Of a DNA stretch of 64,000 nt, positions 23,587 through 32,304 are shown piece by piece. The translations under genes and the position numbers were made by a program. The DNA comes from Nocardioides phosphati (GTDB lineage: Bacteria > Actinomycetota > Actinomycetes > Propionibacteriales > Nocardioidaceae), in assembly GCF_014646375.1 (NCBI RefSeq), contig NZ_BMNI01000003.1, positions 1-64,000 of the forward strand. Direction: 5' to 3'. Each line of letters starts with the position of its first letter. Within the stretch, counting starts at the first letter, position 1. The notes beneath the pieces are model-generated. The model made no database searches. It saw only the letters and a list, made by a program, of their open reading frames with translations, and was not told where the DNA came from.

Positions 23587-24318
23587 ATGCCCCTCCGTTC
23601 CTCCGCCCGACCCCTCGCCCGACCGCTCGCCCGGCCCCTTGCCCGTCTCGCGGCTCCGCTCGCCGCCGGCGTCGCCGTCCTCGCCCTCGCCGGTCCGGCC
23701 AGCGCCCACGTCGAGATCTCGCCGGACACCACGGCCGCCGGCGGCTACGCGCTCCTCACGCTCTCCGTGCCCCACGGCTGCGACGGCTCGGCCACCACGA
23801 AGCTCGCCCTGCAGGTGCCGAAGTCGATCCTCTCGGTCACCCCGACCCGCAACCCGTTCTACGACGTCACGGTCACGAAGGCGACGCTGGCCAGGCCGCT
23901 GACCGACGCCCACGGCAACGCAGTCACCGAGCGCGACGCGGTCGTCACCTGGACCGCGCACACCCCGCTGCCCGACCACCAGCGCGACGCGCTCGAGCTC
24001 TCGGTCAAGCTGCCCGACCACGGCGTCGGCACCCGGCTCACCTTCCCGACGATCCAGACCTGCGCGAAGGGCCAGACCGCCTGGACCGAGCTCCCGGCCG
24101 ACGGCCAGGACGCGGAGGAGCTCGAGCACCCGGCGCCTGCGTTCAGGCTGACCGCGGCCGCCGACGACGCCGACGGGCACCACGGCGAGAGTGCCGACGA
24201 CGAGGACGGCGGCAACGAGGACGGCGGCAACGCGCTCGGCGTCGCCGGGCTCGTGGCCGGCCTCGGCGGCCTCCTCCTCGGCGGGGCCGCCCTGGTCATC
24301 GCGCGACGCCGCGGCTGA
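23587..24318 (+). CDS. YcnI-like copper-binding protein (DUF1775)
   Basis: A 243-residue exported protein. The signal peptide contains a near-perfect RPLA x3 repeat and ends PASA, leaving a new N-terminal His41 (HVEISPDTTAAGG), the copper ligand of the YcnI family. The domain blocks LTLSVPHGCDGSATTKLALQ, NPFYDVTV and TFPTIQTCAKGQTAWTEL are all present, with a Cys pair. A His/Asp/Glu-rich linker (DDADGHHGESADDEDGG) and a C-terminal helix with RRRG anchor follow. It hands copper to CopC/CopD. The next gene starts 2 bp after its stop, indicating an operon. Confidence 0.9.
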   Translation: MPLRSSARPLARPLARPLARLAAPLAAGVAVLALAGPASAHVEISPDTTAAGGYALLTLSVPHGCDGSATTKLALQVPKSILSVTPTRNPFYDVTVTKATLARPLTDAHGNAVTERDAVVTWTAHTPLPDHQRDALELSVKLPDHGVGTRLTFPTIQTCAKGQTAWTELPADGQDAEELEHPAPAFRLTAAADDADGHHGESADDEDGGNEDGGNALGVAGLVAGLGGLLLGGAALVIARRRG

Positions 24319-24320
24319 CC

Positions 24321-25955
24321 ATGACCCGCCACCTCCGGCAGCCGCCGCGGCGACGCACCCCCGGGTACGTCGTCGCGGCGCTCGCCGCCCTCGTCCTCCT
24401 GCTCGTGCCGTCCCCCGCGCAGGCGCACTCCTCGCTGATCAGCAGCGACCCGGTCAACGGCGCCGTGCTGGCGAAGCCGCCCACGCACGCCACCTTCCGG
24501 TTCGACGAGTCGGTCGCGCTGGGCGCGGGTGCGGTGCAGGTCTTCGACGCCACCGGCCACCGGCTGCGGGCACCTGCGACCGCCCGCGACACCACCGTCA
24601 CCGTCGCCCTCCCGGCTGCGCTCGCCCGCGGCACCTACACGGTCGTGTGGCGGGTGGTCTCCGCCGACGGCCACCCCGTCGCCGGCTCGCTCTCGTTCTC
24701 GGTCGGCCGGCCCAGCCGCACCGTCACGGCACCCGACGGCCCCGGCGGGAGCCCCCGCTCCGTGGCGGTCCTGCTCGCGGTCAACCAGGCCCTGCTCTAC
24801 CTCGGCCTCTTCACGGCCGCGGGCCTCGCGGTCTTCGCGACCTGGACCGCCACGGCCCGCCCGCTCCCGCGGCGCCGCGCGCTCCGGCGTACGGCGTGGG
24901 GGGCGGGCGCGGTCTCCCTCGCGGGAGGCGTCCTCGCGGTTCCGCTGACCGTCGTGCAGCAACGCGGGCAGGGCCTCGAGCAGCTCGTCGCGGGCGGCTC
25001 CTGGACCGGCGGGGGTGCGGCGATGCACCTCGGTCTCGCCGCCGTGTTCGCCGGCCTGGTGCTCGCCGTCGTCACCGTCGTACGCCGTGACCAGTGGCCG
25101 CCGCGGGTCGTGCGCTCCACCGCGGTCCTCGCCGTGTTGGTGCCGGCGTGCGGGCTGTCGCTGACGGGGCACTCGCGGGCCGCGACGCCCGAGGCGCTCG
25201 TGATGGCGGTCGACGTGCTGCACGTGGTCGCGGGCAGCGCCTGGATCGGGGGACTCGTGGGCCTGGTCCTGGTCCTGCCGCGGAGCCGGCCGGCGGACCG
25301 GGCGGGCACGCTGTCGCGTTTCTCGGCCTTCGCGGCCGGCTCCGTCGCGCTCCTGGTCCTCACCGGCCTGGTGATGGCATGGCGCGTGCTCGGCACCTGG
25401 GAGCTGCTCGCGTCGGCGTACGGCCGGCTGCTGCTGGCCAAGGTCGACCTGGTCCTGGTCGCGCTCGCCTACGCGGCGGTGAACCGCGGGCTGATCCGCT
25501 CCGGCGCGACCGCGAAGGTCGGCCGGGAGGTGCGCGTCGAGGCCGGTCTGCTCGTCGCGGTGCTCGCGCTGACCGCCGTGCTCGTCAACCAGTCACCGCG
25601 CACGCTGCTGACCTCCGGAGCCGACCGGGCCGGTGCCGCCTCCGCTGAGCTCGGCGCCGACCACCGCGTGCAGGTCGCCCTGACCCCCGCCCGCGTCGGA
25701 CCGGCGCAGGTCGTCGTCGAGCTCGAGGACGACGACGGCAAGCCCGTCGAGCCGCGCCGGGACCCGGTGCTCACCCTGCGCGCCGGGGACACCGACCTGG
25801 GCGAGGTCCCCCTCACCGACAGCGGCACGGGCACCTGGGTCGCCGACGTGGTGGTGCCGACGTCGGGCGCGTGGACGGCCCAGGTCAGCCTGCGGATCAC
25901 CCGCTTCGACAACCCGGTGGCCCGCGTGCCACTCACCGTCGCGCCTGCCGGGTGA
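24321..25955 (+). CDS. CopC-CopD fusion copper protein
   Basis: A 544-residue membrane protein. A signal peptide ends AQA, then the CopC domain begins with His36 (HSSLISSDPVNGAVL) and later SADGHPVAGSLSFSV; the N-terminal His and this Asp-His are the Cu(II) ligands of CopC. About eight CopD helices follow (150-440), with GLSLTGHSRA and VDVLHVVAGSAWIGGLVGL. A C-terminal extracellular beta domain (460-544) resembles the FixH/YtkA-like domain often fused here. It likely imports copper for cuproenzymes or mediates resistance. Intact, and normal for actinobacterial fusions. Confidence 0.92.
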   Translation: MTRHLRQPPRRRTPGYVVAALAALVLLLVPSPAQAHSSLISSDPVNGAVLAKPPTHATFRFDESVALGAGAVQVFDATGHRLRAPATARDTTVTVALPAALARGTYTVVWRVVSADGHPVAGSLSFSVGRPSRTVTAPDGPGGSPRSVAVLLAVNQALLYLGLFTAAGLAVFATWTATARPLPRRRALRRTAWGAGAVSLAGGVLAVPLTVVQQRGQGLEQLVAGGSWTGGGAAMHLGLAAVFAGLVLAVVTVVRRDQWPPRVVRSTAVLAVLVPACGLSLTGHSRAATPEALVMAVDVLHVVAGSAWIGGLVGLVLVLPRSRPADRAGTLSRFSAFAAGSVALLVLTGLVMAWRVLGTWELLASAYGRLLLAKVDLVLVALAYAAVNRGLIRSGATAKVGREVRVEAGLLVAVLALTAVLVNQSPRTLLTSGADRAGAASAELGADHRVQVALTPARVGPAQVVVELEDDDGKPVEPRRDPVLTLRAGDTDLGEVPLTDSGTGTWVADVVVPTSGAWTAQVSLRITRFDNPVARVPLTVAPAG

Positions 25956-26073
25956 TGCTGCCTTCCGGGCGACGTAGCACGATTGCATGTGCCACCCATT
26001 TCGGTGAAAGTCCGGACGGCGGGGCGCTGCGCGCGGAAGACTTCGCTCACCGTCCCTCTCCTCCAGGAGCAGC

Positions 26074-26733
26074 ATGAACCCCCTCGCCCGCCTCGGCGCC
26101 ACCACCGGCGCCGTCCTCCTCGCCCTGTCCCTCGCCAGCCCGGCCGGCGCCGAGCGCTACGTCCACTACGACGCCCGGGGCGACGTGCAGGTGGAGAACT
26201 GCACCTACACCGAGCCGACCGATCCGGCCACGGACCCCAGCCTCGACCCCGAAGAGGACTGCACCACGTCCACCGATCGCACCGTGCGCGAGGGTGACAT
26301 CACCAAGGTCGTGGTCCGTCACAGCCACTACCGCGTGGTCCTCCGGACCACCTTCCGCGAGCTCACGCGCGGCACGGACTTCAGCGTGCACCTCGGCTCG
26401 GTCCGCACCAACGAGCACCTGCACCGCGACATCTTCCTCATGTACACGAAGGGCGAGACCGAGCTCGCCATGATCCGGCCGAACGGCGAGGAGGCGAAGT
26501 GCGACATCAGCAAGACGATCGACTTCGCGGACAACTACATCGAGGTCCGGATCCCGCGCCACTGCCTCTCGCGCCCGCGCTGGGTGCAGGCCGGCGTCGG
26601 CCAGATCCGGCTCAACTTCACTGAGTCGCCGGACGGCGCGTCGATGTCGTCGTCGATCTTCGTCGACGACGGCCTGTCCCCCACGGTCCGCGACGCGGGC
26701 CCCGTCTGGAGCCCCCGCGTCCACCGCGGCTGA
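26074..26733 (+). CDS. Secreted hypothetical protein
   Basis: A 219-residue exported protein with signal peptide LGATTGAVLLALSLASPAGA. The mature part is beta-rich and soluble: YVHYDARGDVQVENC, ITKVVVRHSHYRVVLRTTFR, FSVHLGSVRTNEHLHRD and KTIDFADNYIEVRIPRHCL. Cysteines number four. Similar secreted proteins occur in Nocardioides-type genomes without known function. CAGGAG precedes ATG 26074. Nothing in it ties it to the copper genes upstream. Confidence 0.6.
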   Translation: MNPLARLGATTGAVLLALSLASPAGAERYVHYDARGDVQVENCTYTEPTDPATDPSLDPEEDCTTSTDRTVREGDITKVVVRHSHYRVVLRTTFRELTRGTDFSVHLGSVRTNEHLHRDIFLMYTKGETELAMIRPNGEEAKCDISKTIDFADNYIEVRIPRHCLSRPRWVQAGVGQIRLNFTESPDGASMSSSIFVDDGLSPTVRDAGPVWSPRVHRG

Positions 26734-26757
26734 TCCGTCTGCTGCTGCCGGTCGTCC

Positions 26758-27453
26758 TCAGCCGAGGGCGGCCGGCAGCGGCGTCTCCAGCGCGACCCGG
26801 AGCCGGCGGAGGTACTCCGCGCGCGGAATCTCCACGACGCCCAGCGTCGTCAGGTGGTCGGTGCGCCACTGCACGTCGAGGAGGCGCCGGTCGGCGTGCT
26901 CGTCGCTGCCGCCGGAGGTGAGCAGGTCGACGAGGCCGACCAGCGCCACCTTCGACGCGTCGCGCTCGCGGTGGAACATCGACTCGCCCGCGAAGAGACC
27001 GCCGATCGCGAGCCCGTAGAGCCCGCCGGCGAGCTGGCCGTCGCGCCAGGCCTCGACCGAGTGCGCCCAGCCCAGCTCGTGGAGCGCGGTGTAGGCGTCG
27101 ACGAACTCGTCGGTGATCCAGCCGCCGTCGCGCGCCGGATCACCGCACGCGCGCATCACCTCGACGAACGCCGTGTCGACGCGGATCTCGAAGCGCCGGC
27201 AGGACTTGCGCAGGGACGCACTGACCTTGAGGCCGCCCAGCGGCAGCACGCCGCGGCGTACGGGGGAGAACCAGCCGAGCAGGTCGTCATCGTCGTCGAC
27301 CGGCATCGGGAAGAGCCCCGAGCGGTACGCCGCCAGCAGCGTGCCCGGCGCCAGGTCGGCCCCGAGCGCGACGAGATCGTCGTCCTCCCAGTCGGGTTCG
27401 CCGCTCGGGTCCGGGAAGTGCCACGGAGAGGGTGGCGGCTCGACGGGATGCAC
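26758..27453 (-). CDS. aat: Leucyl/phenylalanyl-tRNA--protein transferase
   Basis: A 231-residue enzyme that adds Leu or Phe to proteins with N-terminal Arg or Lys, marking them for ClpS/ClpAP in the N-degron pathway. Family blocks are complete: GALGADL-type LVALGADLAPGTLLAAYRSG, LFPMP, WFSPVRRGVLPL, AHSVEAWRDGQLAGGLYGLA, GGLFAGESMFHR and LLDVQWRTDHLTTLG. GTG 27453 is chosen because TACGAT lies exactly 7 bp upstream, a leaderless start. Divergent from the EcsC gene. Confidence 0.93.
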   Translation of the reverse strand: MHPVEPPPSPWHFPDPSGEPDWEDDDLVALGADLAPGTLLAAYRSGLFPMPVDDDDDLLGWFSPVRRGVLPLGGLKVSASLRKSCRRFEIRVDTAFVEVMRACGDPARDGGWITDEFVDAYTALHELGWAHSVEAWRDGQLAGGLYGLAIGGLFAGESMFHRERDASKVALVGLVDLLTSGGSDEHADRRLLDVQWRTDHLTTLGVVEIPRAEYLRRLRVALETPLPAALG

Positions 27454-27466
27454 GAGCCCGATCGTA
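27454..27466 (-). promoter_or_regulatory. Leaderless -10 for aat
   Basis: TACGAT (27461-27466), 7 bp, then GTG 27453. A mirror-image TACGAT-N7-ATG serves the divergent EcsC gene, so the whole 39-bp gap is a back-to-back leaderless promoter. Confidence 0.55.
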
Positions 27467-27479
27467 GGGACCCGCCACC

Positions 27480-27492
27480 TACGATGACCGAC
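27480..27492 (+). promoter_or_regulatory. Leaderless -10 for the EcsC gene
   Basis: TACGAT (27480-27485), 7 bp, then ATG 27493. This excludes the ATG at 27484, which lies inside the hexamer. Confidence 0.55.
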
Positions 27493-28167
27493 ATGGGACT
27501 CGGAAGCATCGTCGGCCGTCGCCTCGCCCCCCGCGTGCAGAAGCTCGTTCCGGACGTCACGCACAACTTCGTGCGTGAGGCGATGGACAAGGCCATCACC
27601 GGCGTCGGGCCGCTCCGCCCGGCCGTCCGCGCGGCGGAGAAGCAGCTCGCCGACGAGGACGGCAACGTGGAGAAGGCGGTCGCCGACATCATCCGCATCC
27701 ACGTCGCCTACGCGAGCGGGCAGGGCTTCCTCACCAACATCGGCGGACTCATGACCGCGGTCGCCGCGGTGCCGGCCAACATCACCGGGCTCACCCTCGT
27801 GCAGGTCCGGATGGTCGCCGAGATCGCGCACGTGCACGGCCTCGACCTCCGCGACGTGAAGGTACGCCGGGCGGTCGTCGCCACCCTGCTCGGCGAGGAC
27901 GGCGTCAAGAAGGCGGTCAAGAAGAAGCAGCTGCCCGGCACGCCGCACCAGCTCGCCACCGGCCCCGACCTGAAGCCCGAGCTGGAGCAGGCACTCAGCA
28001 TCGAGGTCTCCACCGCGCTGATCACCCGGGTCGCCGGCCGGCGCCTGGCGACGACGGTCGGCAAGCGCGTGCCTGTGCTCGGCGGCATCGTCGGCCTGAC
28101 CGCCGACGGCTACGCCACCTGGCAGTTGGGCCGCTACGCCGCCCGCGAGTTCGCCAAGGGCGCCTGA
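27493..28167 (+). CDS. EcsC family protein
   Basis: A 224-residue protein of the EcsC family, named after a product of the Bacillus ecs transporter operon; actual function unknown. Visible blocks: LRPAVRAAEKQLA, IIRIHVAYASGQGFLTNIGG, MTAVAAVPANITGLTLVQVR, a DVKVRRAVVATLLGED segment and a hydrophobic C-terminal stretch VPVLGGIVGLTADGYATWQLG. It is probably membrane-associated. Start at 27493 (MGLGSIVG) from the leaderless -10. Confidence 0.82.
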   Translation: MGLGSIVGRRLAPRVQKLVPDVTHNFVREAMDKAITGVGPLRPAVRAAEKQLADEDGNVEKAVADIIRIHVAYASGQGFLTNIGGLMTAVAAVPANITGLTLVQVRMVAEIAHVHGLDLRDVKVRRAVVATLLGEDGVKKAVKKKQLPGTPHQLATGPDLKPELEQALSIEVSTALITRVAGRRLATTVGKRVPVLGGIVGLTADGYATWQLGRYAAREFAKGA

Positions 28168-28179
28168 CGCCCTGACGCC

Positions 28180-29391
28180 CTACAGGCCCTGGCGCTTCTT
28201 GTACGCCGCGATGGCCCGGCGGCCCCAGGGGCGCCCCGAGGCGTAGGTGTAGGCGCGCACCTTGGTGCGCTCCTTGAACGGCAGCTCGGCCTTGTCGAGA
28301 GCCGCGCGGGCCTCGGCCAGCTCGGCGCGCAGCTCCTCCTCGACCTCGCGGAGCCGCGAGGCCTCGACGAGGAGCGCGGTCAGGGCCTCCACGGCAGCGA
28401 ACGCGACCTGGCGCTCGCGCGGCCGGTCGGGGTCGGCGTACTCACCCTCGGCGGGGGCCGGCGTCAGGTCGGCGAGGTCGCCGACGACGCGGTAGCCGCG
28501 CTCCTGCAGCGTCGCCACCCAGCCGCGGGCGAGCGAGTCGGCCCACTCCCACACCGCCTGGGGTACGCCGAGGCGCGGCGACTCCGTGCGCAGCGCGAGG
28601 GTCTGGTGGGCGAGGAGCTCGCGGACCAGGACGCGGTAGTGCTTGGGCGGCACGACCTTGGTGGCGGCGCGGTTGACCCGGCGCAGCAGCGCGGTCTCGG
28701 GGACGCCCATCGAGGGGTTGGCCCGCTCGGTGTGCAGGTCGAACTTGTAGTCGGCCAGGTCGAAGGCCTCGGCGAAGCGCTGCCACAGCAGGTCGCGGTC
28801 GGCGCCCGGCGGCGGCACGGTGATCAGGGTGACCCGGTCGGCGGGCAGGTCGGCCGCCCAGCGTCCGAGGATCGCGGGGACGTCCTGCGCGTCCCAGAAC
28901 CACGGCGCCACGCCACCGGGGCGCTCGGGGTCCTGGATCTGCTCGAGGAAACGCTTGTAGCGAAGCGTCCGCCGGTGCTTGACGTTCTCCTGCCACTCCG
29001 CCGGGATCTGGCGGGCCAGGTCGCGCACCGAGACGAGGATCCGCACCTCGCGGTCGGGGTGGCCCAGCGACTTGAGGGCGCGCTTCACGTCGGCCGGCTT
29101 GGCGGTCGCCAGGATCTCGTGGCTGATGATGACCGGGCCGTCCCAGGCGCGGACCTTGCGGGCCAGGTCGTCCCACGCGCCGACGGCCTCCTTCTCGAGG
29201 CCTCCCCACGGCAGGCGCATCAGGTCGAGCGCAGCGAGGAACTGGCCGTCGAAGCGCTCCGCCGGGTAGAGCAGCCCTTGCTTGGCGAGCCCGTCGCGGT
29301 TGCCGAAGAGCACGTCCTGGAGGTACGACGTGCCGGTCTTGGGGGTGCCGACGTGGAGGTAGATCGGCCCCTGGGTCGCGGGATCGGTCAC
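28180..29391 (-). CDS. Sulfotransferase-like protein
   Basis: A 403-residue cytoplasmic protein. The N-terminal PAPS-binding loop is IYLHVGTPKTGTSYLQ (residues about 10-25). ILVSVRDLARQIPAEWQENV is the second, 3'-phosphate-binding region, followed by KHRRTLRYKRFLEQIQDP, common in bacterial sulfotransferase-like proteins. A C-terminal coiled coil (REVEEELRAELAEARAALDK) precedes a basic tail. It may sulfate a lipid or glycan (inference). It is the last gene of the carboxylase operon; its ATG overlaps the stop of the preceding gene by 4 bp, which implies translational coupling. Confidence 0.8.
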   Translation of the reverse strand: MTDPATQGPIYLHVGTPKTGTSYLQDVLFGNRDGLAKQGLLYPAERFDGQFLAALDLMRLPWGGLEKEAVGAWDDLARKVRAWDGPVIISHEILATAKPADVKRALKSLGHPDREVRILVSVRDLARQIPAEWQENVKHRRTLRYKRFLEQIQDPERPGGVAPWFWDAQDVPAILGRWAADLPADRVTLITVPPPGADRDLLWQRFAEAFDLADYKFDLHTERANPSMGVPETALLRRVNRAATKVVPPKHYRVLVRELLAHQTLALRTESPRLGVPQAVWEWADSLARGWVATLQERGYRVVGDLADLTPAPAEGEYADPDRPRERQVAFAAVEALTALLVEASRLREVEEELRAELAEARAALDKAELPFKERTKVRAYTYASGRPWGRRAIAAYKKRQGL

Positions 29392-30356
29392 GGTGACTCC
29401 TCACAGAGGGCGAGCAGGGTGCGGACGGCGACCGCGAGGAGGGCCGGCTGCTGGTGGTCGGAGCCGGGCCACCGCACCGTGCCCTCGTCGCGCAGGGCGA
29501 GGTCGGCCGGGTCGCCGTGCAGAGCGTAGCCACCCGCGCGGACGCCCTCGACGATGTCCGCTGCATGCCGCCGGAGCCACGGCTCGAGGCGGTCGCGGAC
29601 GCGCGGGCCCGGCCCCTGCTCGCGGGCGAGCAGCGGGTGGAGCACCTCCGCGACGATGCGCGCGTGGCTGGCACGGTCGGTCAGGATGCCGAGCTGCTCC
29701 GCGGTGCGGCGGGCCAGCTCGACGGGCGCGGCGGCCACCGGCGGGTGGACGACGGTCAGCGGCTCATGGGCGACCCCGGCCAGCGGACCGGGACGGGTGA
29801 CGACGTGCACGCGCCCTGCACCGACGAGGCCGGCCCAGCGGGCGGCGACCCACGCGGCGTCGGAGCGCGGGGGGATCCGGTCACGCGCGGCGAGGGTCGC
29901 GGTCATGCCGCCCCAGGTGCGGTTGACGCCGCCGTGGACCTGGAACGCCCACGCGTCGGCGAGCGCCTCGTCGAGCGGGCGGCCGAGCACCACGACCTGC
30001 GTCGGCCGCAGGGGCCGCAGCGCCGGGAGGCCGCTGGCTGCCCGCGTCGCCGCCACGGCGAGCGGCGCCCCCACGAGGAGTACGCCGCGGCGGGGCGCCC
30101 GCAGGTCCCGGCGGCGAACCCGCGCGGGTCCCGGGTCGCGACGGAGCAGGTCCTCCGCGAGCAGCCCGACGGCGAGGCGCACGGCGGAGCTGGCCCCGCT
30201 GCCGCGCCCGGGCACGCTGGCCTGCTCGACCCGGTCGACGAGGCGCTGCACGGCCGCCGCGGACGGCGGGTGCGCGAGCCCGGAGGCGACGTCGGCGACC
30301 AGGTGCGCGACGTACTGCTGGGGGTCGCTCGTCGGCGGCGCCCCGGGTGTCGTCAT
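29388..30356 (-). CDS. Unknown protein, possible degenerate sulfotransferase paralogue
   Basis: A 322-residue soluble Ala/Arg-rich protein. No PAPS loop is visible. Yet TQVVVLGRPLDEALADAWAF with QVHGG after it parallels ILVSVRDLARQIPAEWQENV plus KH in the next gene, and WAGLVGAGRVHVVTRPG parallels WAADLPADRVTLITVPPPG. It may therefore be a diverged, inactive paralogue acting as a partner subunit (inference). Its start overlaps the stop of the carboxylase alpha gene (ATGA) and its stop overlaps the start of the sulfotransferase gene (ATGA), so all are co-translated. Confidence 0.55.
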   Translation of the reverse strand: MTTPGAPPTSDPQQYVAHLVADVASGLAHPPSAAAVQRLVDRVEQASVPGRGSGASSAVRLAVGLLAEDLLRRDPGPARVRRRDLRAPRRGVLLVGAPLAVAATRAASGLPALRPLRPTQVVVLGRPLDEALADAWAFQVHGGVNRTWGGMTATLAARDRIPPRSDAAWVAARWAGLVGAGRVHVVTRPGPLAGVAHEPLTVVHPPVAAAPVELARRTAEQLGILTDRASHARIVAEVLHPLLAREQGPGPRVRDRLEPWLRRHAADIVEGVRAGGYALHGDPADLALRDEGTVRWPGSDHQQPALLAVAVRTLLALCEESP

Positions 30357-32293
30357 GCCGGCGATTCTGCCCCATCGACCGTGAAGAGGACCGCTCCGAG
30401 GGCGACCTGGGCGCCGGTGGCGCAGGCGACCTCCGTCACGGTGCCGTCGAAGGGGGCGGTGAGGCTGAGCTCCATCTTCATCGCCTCGAGGACGCCGAGG
30501 ACGTCGCCCTTCGTGACCTGCTGGCCGGCCTCGACCCGGACGGCCAGGACGGTGCCGGGCATCGGTGCGAGGACCGAGCCGTCACCGGCGTGCGCGGTGT
30601 GGTCGCGGTCGGCGGTGTGCCGCGCGAAGAGCGTGCGCTGGCCGGCGACGACCACCTCGGCGCCGCGGCGGTCGCGGCGTACGACGCCGTAGAGCCACTC
30701 GCCATCGACCGCGGCGTGGACCACCTCGACGCCCGGTGCGAGCGGCTCCCGGAGCTCCTCGCCCCAGGTGACCGCCGCGCCGCCGGCGGTCTCGACGCGG
30801 GCGGGGCCGAGCAGGCGGAGTGCGGGCGTGTCGGCGAGGACCGGCCGGAGGGGCGCAGCAGCGCCGCCGTCGCGCCAGCCGTCGTGGCTGAGCGGGGTGC
30901 TCGTCGCGGGAAGGTCGAAGGACGACTCAGCGAGCGCGGCGAGGATGGCGGCGGCGTCCGTCGCGGGGGGCTCGAGCGTGGTGCGGTCGAGCCAGGCGGT
31001 GTCGATCGCGGCGTCGCGGAACGCGTCGGAGGCGACCAGCTCGCGCAGGAAGCCGGTGTTGGTGGTCAGGCCGAGGACGAGCGTGTCCTCGAGCGCGTGG
31101 ACGAGCCGCTGGCGGGCCTGCTCGCGGTCGGCGCCGACCGCGATCACCTTGCCCAGCATCGGGTCGAAGCCGGTGGTCACCTCCTGCCCCGACTCCAGCG
31201 CGTGGTCGACGCGGGCGCCGTTCCAGTCGGGCCAGGAGACGTACGCCGCGTGGCCGGCCTGTGGCAGGAAGCCGCCCCACGCGTCCTCGGCGTACACGCG
31301 CGCCTCGATGGCGTGTCCCTCGGTGGTGACGTCATCCTGGGTGAAGCCGAGGGGCTCGCCGGCTGAGATGCGGAGCTGGAGCTCGACGAGGTCGGCGCGC
31401 TCACCGTTGACCCGGATGACCTCCTCGGTGACCGGGTGCTCGACCTGGAGACGGGTGTTCATCTCGAGGAAGTAGGCCTCGCCCGTCGCCTCGTCGAGCA
31501 GGAACTCGACGGTGCCCGCACCTGTGTAGCCGGCGTGCTGCGCGAGGGCGACGGCTGCGTCGGTGATGTCGCGGCGCTGCGCGTCGGTGAGCGTGGGGGC
31601 GGGGGCCTCCTCGAGCACCTTCTGGTGGCGGCGCTGCGTGGAGCAGTCGCGCTCGAAGAGGTGCACGACGTTGCCGTGGCTGTCGCCGAAGACCTGGACC
31701 TCGATGTGGCGGCCGCGCTCGACGTACTTCTCGAGGAGCAGGGTGTCGTCGCCGAACGCCTTCGCCGCCTCGCGCGCTGCTGCCTCCTGCGCTGCCTGGA
31801 GGTCGGCGGCGCTGCGCACGACGCGCATGCCCTTGCCCCCGCCGCCGGCCGCGGCCTTGACCAGCACCGGATAGGCGAACGTCGCCGGGTCGTCCTCCAG
31901 CGTGTACGCCGGCACGACGGGCACGCCCGCGGCCTCGGCGATGGCGCGGGCCCGGTCCTTGCGGCCCATCGCGTCGATGACCTCCGGCTGCGGGCCGACC
32001 CAGGCCAGGCCGGCCTCCTCGACGGCGCGCGCGAACGCGGCGTTCTCGCTGAGGAAGCCGTAGCCGGGGTGGACGCCTGTGGAGGACGGGGTGCTGTTGT
32101 CCGTGGCCGCCGCGATGATCGACGCCATGTCGAGGTAGCCCGGCAACTGCACGGCGTGGTCCGCCTCGCGCACGTGGAGGGCGCCGGCGTCGGCCTCGGT
32201 GAAGACCGCGATCGTCCGGATGCCGAGGGTGCGCGCGGTGCGGATGACGCGGCGGGCGATCTCGCCGCGGTTGGCGATGAGGAGGGTGTCCAT
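30353..32293 (-). CDS. Acyl-CoA carboxylase alpha subunit (biotin carboxylase + biotin carrier; MCC type)
   Basis: A 646-residue subunit. The biotin carboxylase domain (1-450) has LLIANRGEIARRVIRTA, the ATP-grasp loop KAAAGGGGKGMRVV and YFLEMNTRLQVEHPVTE. The C-terminal biotinyl domain has EAMKMEL with biotinylated Lys606. The partner subunit resembles methylcrotonyl-CoA carboxylase, so the pair likely serves leucine catabolism, as AccA1/AccD1 do in mycobacteria. ATG 32293 is used; a GTG at 32308 overlapping the beta stop (GTGA) would add five residues and is also possible. Operon gene 2. Confidence 0.93.
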   Translation of the reverse strand: MDTLLIANRGEIARRVIRTARTLGIRTIAVFTEADAGALHVREADHAVQLPGYLDMASIIAAATDNSTPSSTGVHPGYGFLSENAAFARAVEEAGLAWVGPQPEVIDAMGRKDRARAIAEAAGVPVVPAYTLEDDPATFAYPVLVKAAAGGGGKGMRVVRSAADLQAAQEAAAREAAKAFGDDTLLLEKYVERGRHIEVQVFGDSHGNVVHLFERDCSTQRRHQKVLEEAPAPTLTDAQRRDITDAAVALAQHAGYTGAGTVEFLLDEATGEAYFLEMNTRLQVEHPVTEEVIRVNGERADLVELQLRISAGEPLGFTQDDVTTEGHAIEARVYAEDAWGGFLPQAGHAAYVSWPDWNGARVDHALESGQEVTTGFDPMLGKVIAVGADREQARQRLVHALEDTLVLGLTTNTGFLRELVASDAFRDAAIDTAWLDRTTLEPPATDAAAILAALAESSFDLPATSTPLSHDGWRDGGAAAPLRPVLADTPALRLLGPARVETAGGAAVTWGEELREPLAPGVEVVHAAVDGEWLYGVVRRDRRGAEVVVAGQRTLFARHTADRDHTAHAGDGSVLAPMPGTVLAVRVEAGQQVTKGDVLGVLEAMKMELSLTAPFDGTVTEVACATGAQVALGAVLFTVDGAESPA

Positions 32294-32304
32294 GTCGGTG
32301 TGGC

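Noticed and set aside
23605..23650. A tandem repeat element at the start of the YcnI gene
   Set aside because: The 12-bp repeat encodes RPLA three times in the signal peptide; it is a local in-frame expansion, not a mobile or regulatory repeat.
26854..27492. Upstream extension of the EcsC frame across aat
   Set aside because: It is the antisense of aat, which is intact; the EcsC start is fixed by a leaderless -10.
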